From Opitutaceae bacterium TAV5 (GTDB lineage Bacteria > Verrucomicrobiota > Verrucomicrobiia > Opitutales > Opitutaceae): a stretch of 64,000 bases of DNA. The notes under the pieces are model-generated. The model saw only the letters and a program-made list of their open reading frames with translations, was not told the DNA's origin and ran no database searches. Below are positions 53,108 through 62,646 of the stretch, piece by piece. Each line of letters opens with the position of its first letter. Within the stretch, counting starts at the first letter, position 1. A program made the translations under genes and the position numbers. The DNA lies in assembly GCA_000242935.3 (NCBI GenBank), contig CP007053.1, positions 1,116,001-1,180,000 on the forward strand. The letters are read 5' to 3'.

Positions 53108-54472
53108 TTAACGGGTGGAACGACGGCGGCAAACGCAACAAGCGGCAAGCGCAGCCACGATAGCGAGAACGGAGGCGACGGAGGCAGGTTCGGGAATGAC
53201 GGAGTTCAACACGACGCTGACCGAACCGTTGTCATAGGAAAACATGCCCGTCCAGCCAGCGTTGGCAATCGTCCATCCGTCGACTCCGGGATCGGAGGCA
53301 AGGCCGGTGATGATGCCGGAATAAACAACTCCGGCTTGGGCCCCTTCGCTGATGTTGTCGAAGAAGATGGACTGGTCGCTGGCAAAGCTCCAGATGCCGC
53401 CGGTGCGAGCGATAGAGGAGTGAGCGCCGCCAGCGCCCAAGGCCAGCCGGATCGTGGAGCCGCTCTGGAAGGTAACGTCGTTGGCGATGGTGAGGACGCT
53501 GTTAAGCGTCTCTCCGTCCCCGCCAATCAGGGTTCCGCCGGAATCGACGATGATCGCGTTGCCCGCCGCAAGGGCGACGATTCCGGTGCCGCCAAACGTG
53601 CCGCTGTTTTTCACCGCAACTTCGCCGGTGCCGACTCCGCTGCCGCTGGCGTTGGCAACGAGGAGCGCCCCCTCCTCGACGGTTGTGCCGCCGCTGTAGG
53701 TGTTGGCGTTGGAGAGGATTTGGGTGCCTGTGCCTGTTTTCTCTATGGTGAGTGAGTTCGTCGCGCCGCCGTTTTCGATTTTTCCGTTGTAGTTTTTGGT
53801 GCCGCTTCCGAGAGCAATTTTGAGCGTGCTCGACTTGTTTGCACTAGCGGAGGCCACTCGAATGACTCCGGTTCCTGATCCCGTGATGCCGCCAACGGTG
53901 AGCGCGGTGGCGGTGCCATCGGGTCCCGCATGCAGCCCAACGGTGCCTGCGTTATCCAAGCCGCCCGCCAGCGTGGCATTGAGGACGTATAAAGGAAGCG
54001 TAGCACTGCTTGAAGTCACGCTCGTTACGCCAGAGACGTACAGGGAGGTGAGTGGATTGGGACTGGAACCAAAGGCGATGGAACCGCCGTTGAGTGTGAC
54101 GGAACTGGTGGTGACGTTGAAGACGGTGGTCGCGAGAGCATTGTCATTCCGGATAACCAGCGTGCCCGAACCCGATTTGATCAAACCGCCAGCGCCGATT
54201 GTCAGTTGCGACTGCCCGCCAGTGCCCCGAAGCGTCCATGCGGAGCCGATGTCCATGCTGTAAACGGACTTTTCACCATTGACGAGTGCGGCACCCGTTT
54301 TAAGCGGCGTCCCGATGGTGTCGCCTTCGCCGGGCGTGCCGTTCGGTGACCAATTGGCGGCGGTGTCCCAACTGGAGGAGGTGGCGGCATTATCCCATTG
54401 GTAGGTGGTGGCCGCGAGGTTGAGCGTTGAAGCGGCAAGGAGCAGAGGCAGGAGGAGTTTGTGCTTTTTCAT
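53108..54472 (-). CDS. PATR-repeat (autotransporter-type) protein with PEP-CTERM tail
   Basis: The 454-aa protein has a signal peptide (MKKHKLLLPLLLAASTLNLA), an N-terminal part starting TTYQWDNAATSSSWDTAANW, and beta-helix repeats of the PATR type (LTIEKTGTGTQILSNANTYSGG, TTVEEGALLVANASGSG, then GTFGGTGIV). The end VIPEPASVASVLAIVAALAAC plus Arg-rich CRRRSTR is a PEP-CTERM/exosortase sorting signal. It should be a surface adhesin-like or matrix protein; ligand unknown. It lies 33 bases from the pseudopilin gene on the same strand. Confidence 0.88.
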   Translation of the reverse strand: MKKHKLLLPLLLAASTLNLAATTYQWDNAATSSSWDTAANWSPNGTPGEGDTIGTPLKTGAALVNGEKSVYSMDIGSAWTLRGTGGQSQLTIGAGGLIKSGSGTLVIRNDNALATTVFNVTTSSVTLNGGSIAFGSSPNPLTSLYVSGVTSVTSSSATLPLYVLNATLAGGLDNAGTVGLHAGPDGTATALTVGGITGSGTGVIRVASASANKSSTLKIALGSGTKNYNGKIENGGATNSLTIEKTGTGTQILSNANTYSGGTTVEEGALLVANASGSGVGTGEVAVKNSGTFGGTGIVALAAGNAIIVDSGGTLIGGDGETLNSVLTIANDVTFQSGSTIRLALGAGGAHSSIARTGGIWSFASDQSIFFDNISEGAQAGVVYSGIITGLASDPGVDGWTIANAGWTGMFSYDNGSVSVVLNSVIPEPASVASVLAIVAALAACCVCRRRSTR

Positions 54473-54558
54473 ATTGGGTGGTGGTTGCAGGTTGGAGTGT
54501 ATTGGGGAAATAATTACCTTAATTGATATGGTGGTATGTGTGGGGAGGGAGAGAATGA

Positions 54559-55623
54559 TCAGGTGGAGCGGTCGTAGGCGGTGAGGGCCACCATCGACTC
54601 AACCGGTTGCCCCGCAAGATAGCGGTTCACGTTGGCGAGAGCGTAGTCACCGCACAATGGATACATATCATCGGTCGGTCCGCCGATATGAGGGGAGACC
54701 AGCGCCTCGGGCAGGCTGACAAAGGGTGAGCCCGGGGAAACGGGCTCGCTGACAAATACGTCGCTGGCGACGCGCAGGCGTTTTTCACGGGCGATTCGCA
54801 AGAGAGCTGGCTCGTCAACCAGGCGCCCACGGCCCACGTTGACGAACACCGCGCCATCCGGCAGCAAGGCCAGGACATCCGGGCCAATCACACCTTGGGT
54901 CGCGGGAGTGAGCGCCTCGCAAGTCACAAATACATCGGCTCCGGCGCAAAGCTCCTCCAGCGAGGAAACCGGATGCGCTCCGTGTTCCTCCATGAAGGAG
55001 ACCGGAACACCGGCTGAGTAAGCGTAAATGGATACGCCGAACGGACGCAGCAAGCCGATGAGCTTTCGTGCGATGGCTCCGAAACCATGGATGGCGACTC
55101 GCTTGCCATGCAGGCAGCGGGTGGCCAGTCGTTCCCGGCGGCGGTCATCAGGCCAGCCCAGGACGTCACGCCACGAAGGCAGATTGCGCAAACCGGCGAG
55201 AACGAGGAGCAACGCATGTTCCGCCACAATCGGGGCGACGAGCGAACCCCAGTTGCTGACGAGCAGCCCCCCTTCTATCTGTGCACGTGTCACCAGATGG
55301 CGCACCGAACCGGCGACATGACACACATACTCCACCGGCCCTCCCCCGGAACAGGCGAGCTCCCCGACGATGGCAGGCGTGCGCCATGCACTGACAATCA
55401 CACGCGGACGGATACGCAGCACCCGCTCCCGCCAGGCATCGGGTCCCGCCAGCATCTCGACATCGCAATAATCCGCCCGTCCGTGGGCCGCGAGGTCCGC
55501 GGTTCCATTGGGGAAAAAGCATGCCCATTCGCTGTGATCCAGGGCGAAGAGAATACGCGAGGTTTCGGCGTGGGCTGAAGACCGCGGGGAGCAATACTCT
55601 TCGACAAGGGGGATTGCGGGCAT
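54559..55623 (-). CDS. D-isomer-specific 2-hydroxyacid dehydrogenase
   Basis: The 354-aa protein shows the family nucleotide motif VAIHGFGAIARKLIGLL (GxGxxx(G) in degenerate form), VFVTCEALTPATQGVIG, NVGRGRLVDEPALL and the C-terminal catalytic His region ALVSPHIGGPTDD. These enzymes reduce 2-keto acids or oxidise D-2-hydroxyacids with NAD(H) in the cytosol. Substrate is unknown, but it follows two LacI regulators on the same strand, suggesting a carbohydrate-linked pathway. ATG 55623 starts MPAIPLVEEYCSP; the frame upstream is unrelated. Confidence 0.88.
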   Translation of the reverse strand: MPAIPLVEEYCSPRSSAHAETSRILFALDHSEWACFFPNGTADLAAHGRADYCDVEMLAGPDAWRERVLRIRPRVIVSAWRTPAIVGELACSGGGPVEYVCHVAGSVRHLVTRAQIEGGLLVSNWGSLVAPIVAEHALLLVLAGLRNLPSWRDVLGWPDDRRRERLATRCLHGKRVAIHGFGAIARKLIGLLRPFGVSIYAYSAGVPVSFMEEHGAHPVSSLEELCAGADVFVTCEALTPATQGVIGPDVLALLPDGAVFVNVGRGRLVDEPALLRIAREKRLRVASDVFVSEPVSPGSPFVSLPEALVSPHIGGPTDDMYPLCGDYALANVNRYLAGQPVESMVALTAYDRST

Positions 55624-55679
55624 GGCGGCATCTTGCGACCAGCCACCCGCGGGCAACAACCGCCGCGTTACTTGATAAA

Positions 55680-56732
55680 TTAAGTGACCCGGGAACGAGG
55701 CACACTCCTGCGCAGGGTGGAGCCCGGATGCCACGAACCACGAATGAGGAGGCGCTGCGGGTGTTCGGGCACACCGCGCTCATTGCGCTGGATCATCGCG
55801 ACCAGAAGATCCACGGCGGCCGCGCCGATGCGCCGGTTGTCCTCCAGCACTCCGCTGAGGCCGCTATCGGTTGAAGGGAGCATCGGGCAGGCAACGCCGA
55901 GGCGGCGGGGCACAGCGAGCGCCCATTGCTCAATACAGCGATTGAACTGCACGTCGCAGGTGAGAACCGCCTCCAGCCGATTGTCCAGTATCCAGTCGCG
56001 CAGAGCTTCCTCGGTCCACCAGCATTCACCCAAATAAGGCGGAATGTCGGGATGTCCGAGGAGGGTCCGGGCCGCGAGGTAACCCGCGAGAAAGTTATGA
56101 TTGGTGCGTTGATCGTGACTGCGAATGGTTGCGAATCCGATCCGCCGGTATCCCAGGGCATGGAGTTTTTCCATCGTATCCAGAGTCGCCTGATAATGGG
56201 CGGGGGCGACCGAGTGCAGGTCCGGCTTCTTGAGACTGTATCCAAAAGTCACGGCAGAAAAATTCTCCCAGAGCAGTTCCGAAATGCTGGTATCGGGATT
56301 GGGCTGCGGGCAGAGCAGCAAGCCCTGGATGCCACGGGCCAGAGCGACATTGCTAACCCGCTTCCACGACCCCTCGGTCTCCGTCAGATCGAGGATAATC
56401 AGATGGTAGCCATGCCGGGCTGCCTGCTGGCGGGCTCCCTCTACGTATTCCACAAAATGCGGGATTTCCCGCCAATCGAAGTCGGCGGTGGTCGATGCCA
56501 GCCAAGCCAGATTGCCATGAAACCCCACAGGGTTGGTGCGCAAGCGATAGCGGGAAAGAGCGCCCAGCATCGGATCGGGCGCGTAGCCGAGTCTGGCGGC
56601 CAACTTTTGGACACGGACGCAGGTGCGGGACGGGATGCTGGGATCGTTGCGCAGGGCGAGGGAAACCGCCGCAATGGTCAGCCCGGCCGCCCGGGCAATA
56701 TCCTTCTGGGTAATCCGGCGGGGAGTGCTCAT
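55680..56732 (-). CDS. LacI-family transcriptional regulator
   Basis: The 350-aa protein has the LacI HTH (TQKDIARAAGLTIAAVSLALRN) with hinge segment RVQKLAARLGYAPDPML, and a ligand domain with LIILDLTETEGSW, GYRRIGFATIRSHD, and LEAVLTCDVQFNRCIEQWA. It would bind a sugar-type effector and control nearby polysaccharide genes. ATG 56732 (MSTPRRITQKDIA) is the natural start; the extra upstream frame is non-homologous. It lies 64 bases after the second LacI gene and 56 before the hydroxyacid dehydrogenase, in one apparent operon. Confidence 0.92.
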   Translation of the reverse strand: MSTPRRITQKDIARAAGLTIAAVSLALRNDPSIPSRTCVRVQKLAARLGYAPDPMLGALSRYRLRTNPVGFHGNLAWLASTTADFDWREIPHFVEYVEGARQQAARHGYHLIILDLTETEGSWKRVSNVALARGIQGLLLCPQPNPDTSISELLWENFSAVTFGYSLKKPDLHSVAPAHYQATLDTMEKLHALGYRRIGFATIRSHDQRTNHNFLAGYLAARTLLGHPDIPPYLGECWWTEEALRDWILDNRLEAVLTCDVQFNRCIEQWALAVPRRLGVACPMLPSTDSGLSGVLEDNRRIGAAAVDLLVAMIQRNERGVPEHPQRLLIRGSWHPGSTLRRSVPRSRVT

Positions 56733-56796
56733 GCCGAAAAGCCTACAATTCGTACTCAACGCAGGAGGCAACCGGAATCCCGCAGTGACAGGAATT

Positions 56797-57816
56797 TCAC
56801 GGCGCCCCGGAAAGTGATTCCGAAGCAGCGACAGCATCCTCCTCGCCAGTGAACAGCACCGAGTTCAGCGCCACCGTCTGTTTGTAGGCCGGCAGGCCAA
56901 ACTCCCGGTTGATCAGCAAACGATGCGTCAGGTTGACCGCAGCCTGGCCGATCACCTCATAGCGGGCGGTAAAATGCGCGACGCCGCGAGTCTCCGTCGA
57001 TGAAAGCAGGACCTGCGGCAACCCATCCACTGCTGCCGTCATCCGGCGCAAAGGCTCGCTCAACTTCCGGGATAAAATCACCCCGTCGGGCCGGTTCGCC
57101 CGAAACCACCGCCCGAATGCCTCCGGCCGCTTGGGATCGATTTCGTAAAACGGCTCCCGCGGCCGTGGGCTTGCTCCGTGATAATGCAGCAATGCCGCCT
57201 CCAGCATGGGCCGTCTGAAAAGATGGGCGACCTCCGGATCCTGAATGAAACAGGGACCCCGGCAGCCCTGCGACTTCAGCCAATCCAGAGCAGTCTTGAT
57301 GTCGGTCGCATAATCCCGCCCGACCGAATGCAGTGTCGGCGTATCCACCGCATGGCCGATCGACACCCACGCAAACCCCTCCCACGGGAAAGCCAGCCCG
57401 GTTCGTCCCGAACGAAAGGGTCCCAGTAATACTCCGCGAATACCACGCGCCCGCCAGATGGAAGCCAGCCTCGCCAACTCCCGCGATGTCCCCTGCTTGA
57501 AATGAAAATACTCCACGGCATAACCCAGCCGCGCTCCGTAATTCTCTACCGACCGGAAAAAGGATGACAGCCAAGGCATCGTCTCTCGCGGACAATCTCC
57601 GCACCAGGCGAGCGTCTCCCGATAAAAACTCCGCTGGCGGATTTTTGACATGCCCGCCGAAACCACCGGATCGAGCTGATACCCCGCCTGCTTCAACGCC
57701 GCTTGTACCCGTTCTGTCGTTGCACGACACACCCGTGGATCCTGATGCAAGGCACGGGAAACCGTCGAAGCGGAAAGCCCCAGCCGGGCGGCGATCTGAC
57801 GAAGAGGAGGAGGCAC
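56797..57816 (-). CDS. LacI-family transcriptional regulator, divergent from xylanases
   Basis: The 339-aa protein (GTG start 57816, MPPPLRQIAARLGLSASTVSRALHQ) has a LacI HTH and hinge RVQAALKQAGYQLDPVV, and a ligand domain (GIRGVLLGPFRSGRTG, GCRGPCFIQDPEVAHL, DGVILSRKL). No in-frame ATG precedes the HTH; the TTG at 57894 adds residues that look like leader DNA. It is divergent from the tandem xylanases by 84 bases with a palindrome between, so it is the likely xylanase regulator. Confidence 0.9.
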   Translation of the reverse strand: MPPPLRQIAARLGLSASTVSRALHQDPRVCRATTERVQAALKQAGYQLDPVVSAGMSKIRQRSFYRETLAWCGDCPRETMPWLSSFFRSVENYGARLGYAVEYFHFKQGTSRELARLASIWRARGIRGVLLGPFRSGRTGLAFPWEGFAWVSIGHAVDTPTLHSVGRDYATDIKTALDWLKSQGCRGPCFIQDPEVAHLFRRPMLEAALLHYHGASPRPREPFYEIDPKRPEAFGRWFRANRPDGVILSRKLSEPLRRMTAAVDGLPQVLLSSTETRGVAHFTARYEVIGQAAVNLTHRLLINREFGLPAYKQTVALNSVLFTGEEDAVAASESLSGAP

Positions 57817-57817
57817 G

Positions 57818-57834
57818 AATGCAACCGTTGTATT
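57818..57834. promoter_or_regulatory. Candidate LacI-type operator upstream of the xylanases
   Basis: AATGCAACCGTTGTATT is a near-perfect dyad (AATGCAAC / GTTGTATT) with a single central base, lying two bases upstream of the LacI gene's GTG and ~67 bases before the first xylanase start. LacI-family sites are usually palindromes of this size with a central CG. Binding is inferred. Confidence 0.5.
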
Positions 57835-57900
57835 ACCCTCCCCATCGCACAAGCGCGGAACGCCGGCAAGATGCGTTCCTCGTTGTTTTCCCAATCAGCC

Positions 57901-59229
57901 ATGAACACCCGCTCCCTTGTTTCCACCGAATACAAAAAGCTCTGGTCGGCCCCCGGGCTCCAGGCCCGCATCGGCGATGGCATCCGGCGCCACCGCCAGA
58001 GCGACGCCGTCATCCGCACAACCGACTTCACGGGCAAACCCATGCCCGGCGTCAAGGTCCGCGTCCGCCAGCACGACTCGCCCTTTCACTTCGGGGCCAA
58101 CCTTTTCAAGCTCGGGGATTACCCGCTGGATGAACTCAACCGCAAATACGAGGAGGCCTTCTGCGCCCTCTTCAACGGCGCGACGGTTCCTTTCTACTGG
58201 CGCACGCTCGAACCCGAACAAGGCCGTCCGCGCTTTGGCACGCACAGCGTGCCCCTTGCCCGCCGGCCGCCACCCGACAAAGCCGTGAAATTCTGCGAAG
58301 AACGCGGCCTGCGCATGCACGGCCACACCCTCGTCTGGAACCTTCGCAAATGGGGCATCCCCGACTGGCTGCCCGAGGATCCTGCCGAGGCCGCTCCGTT
58401 CTGGGAAAAACGCATCGCGGAAATCGCCGCCCGCTACGGCAACCGCATCAAGCGCTGGGATGTCGTCAACGAAGTCGTCGCTCACTACGAACGGCGACCC
58501 GTCGGCCTGCCCATGCAGCCGGACTATGCGGCGCGTTCTTTTGAATGGGCGGAAAAATACCTGCCCGCCGAGGCCCGCCTCGACATCAACGAGACGACCG
58601 GGGTCTGGGGCGTGCGGGCAGGGAATGCCTACACCGATGAATACGTCGCCCTGATCGAACGCCTCCTCGCCACCGGCCGTCGCGTCGGAGGGATAGGCCT
58701 GCAATTTCACCTCTTTAACGACAGCGACCTCGCCAGGGTTCTCGCTGGCGAGACCTACACACCGGAGTCGTTGCTCTCCGTCCTCGACCGCCACGCCCGC
58801 TTCGGACGGCCCATTCACGTCAGCGAGATCACGCTCACCGCCCCCGGCAACTCTCCCGAAGGACTCGCCGCCCAGGCCGAGGTCGTCCGCAATTTCTACC
58901 GCCTCTGGTTCAGCCACCCGTTCGTCGAGGGCATCACCTGGTGGAATCTGCCCGATGGCGGCGCGGCTCCCGGTGAGAACAAGGTTTATTCGGGACTGCT
59001 TTTCGACGACATGCGCCCCAAGCCCGCCTGGCACGTCCTGCAGGATCTTGTCCGCCGGGAATGGCGCACGCAGACGGAAGGCGTGACCGATTCCGACGGT
59101 TGCTTCCGCTTCCGCGGCTTCCACGGCTCCTATGTCATCAATACGGAATCCGGCAACGTTGACTCCGGTATCCAGTCTTCAATCACCCTCGAACCGGAGA
59201 AGACCGCAGAACAACTCATCCGCCTGTGA
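57901..59229 (+). CDS. Endo-1,4-beta-xylanase, GH10 (first tandem copy)
   Basis: The 442-aa GH10 enzyme has HFGANLFK (~63-70), the acid/base E191 in WDVVNEVV, the nucleophile E309 in HVSEITL, and the C-terminal FRFRGFHGSYVIN module. It hydrolyses internal xylan bonds. No signal peptide is visible, so it may work on imported oligosaccharides or leave the cell another way. The second copy lies 44 bases downstream and is nearly identical in the N- and C-terminal parts but clearly different in the middle (about residues 190-320). ATG 57901 is chosen; upstream frame overlaps the regulator's operator. Confidence 0.93.
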   Translation: MNTRSLVSTEYKKLWSAPGLQARIGDGIRRHRQSDAVIRTTDFTGKPMPGVKVRVRQHDSPFHFGANLFKLGDYPLDELNRKYEEAFCALFNGATVPFYWRTLEPEQGRPRFGTHSVPLARRPPPDKAVKFCEERGLRMHGHTLVWNLRKWGIPDWLPEDPAEAAPFWEKRIAEIAARYGNRIKRWDVVNEVVAHYERRPVGLPMQPDYAARSFEWAEKYLPAEARLDINETTGVWGVRAGNAYTDEYVALIERLLATGRRVGGIGLQFHLFNDSDLARVLAGETYTPESLLSVLDRHARFGRPIHVSEITLTAPGNSPEGLAAQAEVVRNFYRLWFSHPFVEGITWWNLPDGGAAPGENKVYSGLLFDDMRPKPAWHVLQDLVRREWRTQTEGVTDSDGCFRFRGFHGSYVINTESGNVDSGIQSSITLEPEKTAEQLIRL

Positions 59230-59273
59230 CACCGCGTATGACCTGCACTGACAAGAACGGATAAAATCCAGCC

Positions 59274-60611
59274 ATGAACCCCCATTCCCTTGTTTCCACC
59301 GAATACGAAAAGCTCTGGTCGGCCCCCGGGCTCCAGGCCCGCATCGACGATGGCATCCGGCGCCACCGCCAGAGCGACGCCATCATCCGCACAACCGACT
59401 TCACGGGCAAACCCATGCCCGGCGTCACGGTCCGCGTCCGCCAGCACGACTCGCCCTTTCACTTCGGAGCCAACCTTTTCAAGCTCGGGGATTACCCGCT
59501 GGATGAACTCAACCGCAAATACGAGGAGGCCTTCTGCGCACTCTTCAACGGCGCGACGGTTCCCTTCTACTGGCGTACGCTCGAACCCGAACAAGGCCGT
59601 CCGCGCTTTGGCCTGCACAGCGTGCCCATTGCCCGCCGGCCGCCACCCGACAAAGCCGTGAAATTCTGCGAGGAGCGCGGCCTGCGCATGCACGGCCACA
59701 CGCTTGTCTGGTGTTTGCGCAAATGGTCCGTCCCCGACTGGCTGCCCGAGGATCCTGCCGAGGCCGCTCCGTTCTGGGAAAAACGCATCTCGGAAATCGC
59801 CGCCCGCTACGGCGACCGCATCAAGCGCTGGGATGTGCTCAACGAGCCGGTGGCGTTCTATGACCGGACGCCGCGCGGGATTCGCATGACGGACGATTAC
59901 GAGGGAAAAGCCTTCGCCTGGGCCGAAAAGCATTTTCCCCCCGATGTCCGGTTCGATGTCAACGAAATCAGTCCCGCCTGGACGCAAGGCAAGATGGACG
60001 GCTGGACGAACAAGATGGGGGACCTCACCCTCCTGCTGGAGCGCCTCCTCTCCGCCGGGCGGCGCGTCGGCGGCATCGGGCTTCAATTCCACGTTTTCTC
60101 CGACGCCGAACTCGGCAAAGTGCTCTCCGGCCAAATCTGCACGCCCGAAATCCTGTTCAAGGCGCTCGACCACTACGCGCGATTCAAACTCCCGCTACAC
60201 GTCAGCGAAATCACGCTCACCGCCCCCGGCAATACCGCCGAAGGTCTCGACGCCCAAGCGGTCGTCGCCCGCAATTTTTACCGCCTCTGGTTCAGCCATC
60301 CGACGGTCGAGGGCATCACCTGGTGGAACCTCCCCGATGGCGGCGCCGCGCCGGGAGAAAACAAGGTTTATTCCGGACTGCTTTTCGACGACATGCGCCC
60401 CAAGCCCGCCTGGCACGTTCTGCAGGATCTCATCCACCGGGAATGGCGCACCCAAACGGAAGGGATTACCGACGCCGACGGTTGCTTCCGTTTCCGCGGC
60501 TTCCACGGTTCCTATGTCATCAATACGGAATCCGGCAACGTTGACTCCGGTATCCAGTCTTCAATCACACTCGAACCGGGGAAGGCCGCCAGTCAGCTCA
60601 TCCGCCTGTGA
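59274..60611 (+). CDS. Endo-1,4-beta-xylanase, GH10 (second tandem copy)
   Basis: The 445-aa paralogue has acid/base E191 (WDVLNEPV) and nucleophile E312 (HVSEITL). Residues 1-190 and about 315-445 are almost the same as in the upstream copy, often at the nucleotide level as well, whereas residues ~192-310 differ strongly (for example EISPAWTQGKMDGWTNKMGD versus ETTGVWGVRAGNAYTDEYVA). Both keep catalytic residues. The pattern suggests recent duplication with diversification of the substrate-cleft loops, or gene conversion of the ends. No signal peptide is seen. It is probably cotranscribed with copy one. Confidence 0.93.
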   Translation: MNPHSLVSTEYEKLWSAPGLQARIDDGIRRHRQSDAIIRTTDFTGKPMPGVTVRVRQHDSPFHFGANLFKLGDYPLDELNRKYEEAFCALFNGATVPFYWRTLEPEQGRPRFGLHSVPIARRPPPDKAVKFCEERGLRMHGHTLVWCLRKWSVPDWLPEDPAEAAPFWEKRISEIAARYGDRIKRWDVLNEPVAFYDRTPRGIRMTDDYEGKAFAWAEKHFPPDVRFDVNEISPAWTQGKMDGWTNKMGDLTLLLERLLSAGRRVGGIGLQFHVFSDAELGKVLSGQICTPEILFKALDHYARFKLPLHVSEITLTAPGNTAEGLDAQAVVARNFYRLWFSHPTVEGITWWNLPDGGAAPGENKVYSGLLFDDMRPKPAWHVLQDLIHREWRTQTEGITDADGCFRFRGFHGSYVINTESGNVDSGIQSSITLEPGKAASQLIRL

Positions 60612-60726
60612 GCCCTCTGCCGTTTGGCCCGATGCCGAACGGCAACTCCCGGAAACGTGTAGTATCCGGTTTTTATCTGTGTAATCCGTGGTTAAAAGCA
60701 GAGTGAGGCGTTCAAGGCGTTCGCTT

Positions 60727-60825
60727 TGACCACGGATTTCACGGATGGAAAGCTGCTTTCAGGAATCGGGACTGGAATAAACTCCCTGTCTTTATCCGGG
60801 TTTCCATCCGTGAAATCCGTGGTTA
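60727..60825. repeat. ACGGAT-type inverted repeat (empty copy)
   Basis: TGACCACGGATTTCACGGAT... (60727-60751) and ...ATCCGTGAAATCCGTGGTTA (60801-60825) match at 24 of 25 positions, with about 50 bases between. A solitary right-type arm (TTTATCTGTGTAATCCGTGG) precedes it at 60672-60697. Confidence 0.88.
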
Positions 60826-60852
60826 AAAAACGAACAGGTTTACGGCTCCCGC

Positions 60853-62646
60853 TCAGTTCTTCAGCACCTGGATAAAGGCGTCGGGCGGGATGGAGACCTT
60901 GCCGATGAGCTTCATCTTCTTTTTGCCCTCCTTCTGCTTGTCGAGGAGCTTGCGCTTGCGGGAGATATCGCCGCCGTAGCACTTGGCCGTGACGTCCTTG
61001 CGCATTTCCTTGACGTTGTCGCGAGCGATGATCTTGCCGCCGATCGCGGCCTGGATCGCCACCTTGAACATCTGGGCGGGGATGATGTCGGCGAGTTTTT
61101 CGCAGAGTTCGCGGCCCTTGCCCTCGGCCTTGTCGCGGTGGACGATGCTGGCGAAGGCATCGACGGGGTCGCCGTTGATGAGGATGTCCATCTTGACGAG
61201 GTCGGCGGGCTGGTACTCGCCGAGTTCGTAATCCATGGAGCCGTAGCCGTGGGTAACGCTCTTGAGGCGGTCGTTGAAATCGACGAGGATCTCGTTGAGC
61301 GGTAGGATGCAGGTGAGCATGACGCGCGTGGCGTCGAGGGTGTCGGTGTGCTCGACGGTGCCGCGCTTTTCCATGACGAGGGCGAGGATGTCGCCCATGG
61401 ACTCGTTGGGGATGTGGATCGCGGCCTTGATGGTGGGTTCGGAAATATAGTCGATGGTGCCGGGATCGGGCAGCATCACGGGGTTGTCCACCTCGATCTC
61501 GTCCTTGCCGTGCGGTTTCACGTGATAGACGACGCTCGGGTAGGTCGAGATGATCTCCACGTCGTGCTCGCGGCGGATGCGCTCCTGGATGATCTCCATG
61601 TGGAGGAGGCCGAGGAAGCCGCAACGGAAGCCGAAGCCGAGGGCGACGGAGCTTTCGGACTGGTAGAGGAAGGCGGCGTCGTTGAGGCGGAGTCGGCCGA
61701 GGGCGGCCTTGAGTTTTTCGTAGTCGTTGGACTCGAGCGGATACAGGCCGCAGAAGACCATGGGGCGCACTTCCTTGTAGCCGGGGAGCATCTCGGTAGC
61801 GGGGGTGCGGGAGAGGGTGACAGTGTCGCCGATCTTGATCTCGGAGGGGTCCTTGATGTTGGAAACGAGGTAGCCGACGTCGCCGGCGCTGAGTTCGGCG
61901 AGCTTGGTCATCTTGGGGGTGAAGACGCCGACTTCCTTGATTTCGGAGCGCTGGTTGGTGCTCATGAGCGTCATCTGGTCGCCGGCCTTGAGGGAGCCGG
62001 AGAAGACGCGGGCGTAGGTGATGACGCCGCGGAAGGAGTCGTACAGGGAATCGAAGACGAGGGCGCGGGTCTGCGGGTAATCGGCCCAGCGGGGAGGCGG
62101 GATGCGCTGCACGACGGCTTCGAGAATCTCCTCGATGCCGATGCCGGATTTGCCGCTGGCGAGGATGGCCTCCTCGGCGGGGATCATGAGGATGTCCTCG
62201 AGTTGCTGGGTGCAGAGGTCGAGGTCGGCGGAGGGGAGGTCGATCTTGTTGATGACGGGGATGATCTTGAGACCCTGGGCGGTGGCGAGGTGGGCGTTGG
62301 CCACGGTCTGGGCCTCCACGCCCTGGCCGGCGTCGATGAGGAGGACGGCGCCTTCGCAGGCGGCGAGCGACCGGGAGACTTCATAGGCGAAGTCCACGTG
62401 GCCGGGGGTGTCCATGAGGTTGAGCTTGTAGCGGTGGCCGTCCTTGGCCGGGTAAACCATGGCGACGGGGTGGCTCTTGATGGTGATGCCGCGCTCGCGT
62501 TCGAGGTCCATCGCATCGAGGTGCTGGTCGGTCATGACACGCTGCGCGACGGTGTTGGTGTATTCGAGCAGGCGGTCGGAGAGCGTCGTCTTGCCGTGAT
62601 CGACGTGGGCGATGATACAAAAATTGCGAGTGAGCGAAACGTCCAT
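60853..62646 (-). CDS. lepA: Elongation factor 4 (LepA)
   Basis: The 597-aa GTPase starts MDVSLTRNFCIIAHVDHGKTT, with G motifs AHVDHGKT, DTPGHVDF and NKIDLPSAD, EF-Tu-like domain II, and the LepA-specific C-terminal domain (KRKLLDKQKEGKKKMKLIGKV). It acts on stalled or mis-translocated ribosomes. Length equals the family norm. It is often cotranscribed with lepB in Proteobacteria, but here lepB lies 12 kb away. Confidence 0.97.
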   Translation of the reverse strand: MDVSLTRNFCIIAHVDHGKTTLSDRLLEYTNTVAQRVMTDQHLDAMDLERERGITIKSHPVAMVYPAKDGHRYKLNLMDTPGHVDFAYEVSRSLAACEGAVLLIDAGQGVEAQTVANAHLATAQGLKIIPVINKIDLPSADLDLCTQQLEDILMIPAEEAILASGKSGIGIEEILEAVVQRIPPPRWADYPQTRALVFDSLYDSFRGVITYARVFSGSLKAGDQMTLMSTNQRSEIKEVGVFTPKMTKLAELSAGDVGYLVSNIKDPSEIKIGDTVTLSRTPATEMLPGYKEVRPMVFCGLYPLESNDYEKLKAALGRLRLNDAAFLYQSESSVALGFGFRCGFLGLLHMEIIQERIRREHDVEIISTYPSVVYHVKPHGKDEIEVDNPVMLPDPGTIDYISEPTIKAAIHIPNESMGDILALVMEKRGTVEHTDTLDATRVMLTCILPLNEILVDFNDRLKSVTHGYGSMDYELGEYQPADLVKMDILINGDPVDAFASIVHRDKAEGKGRELCEKLADIIPAQMFKVAIQAAIGGKIIARDNVKEMRKDVTAKCYGGDISRKRKLLDKQKEGKKKMKLIGKVSIPPDAFIQVLKN

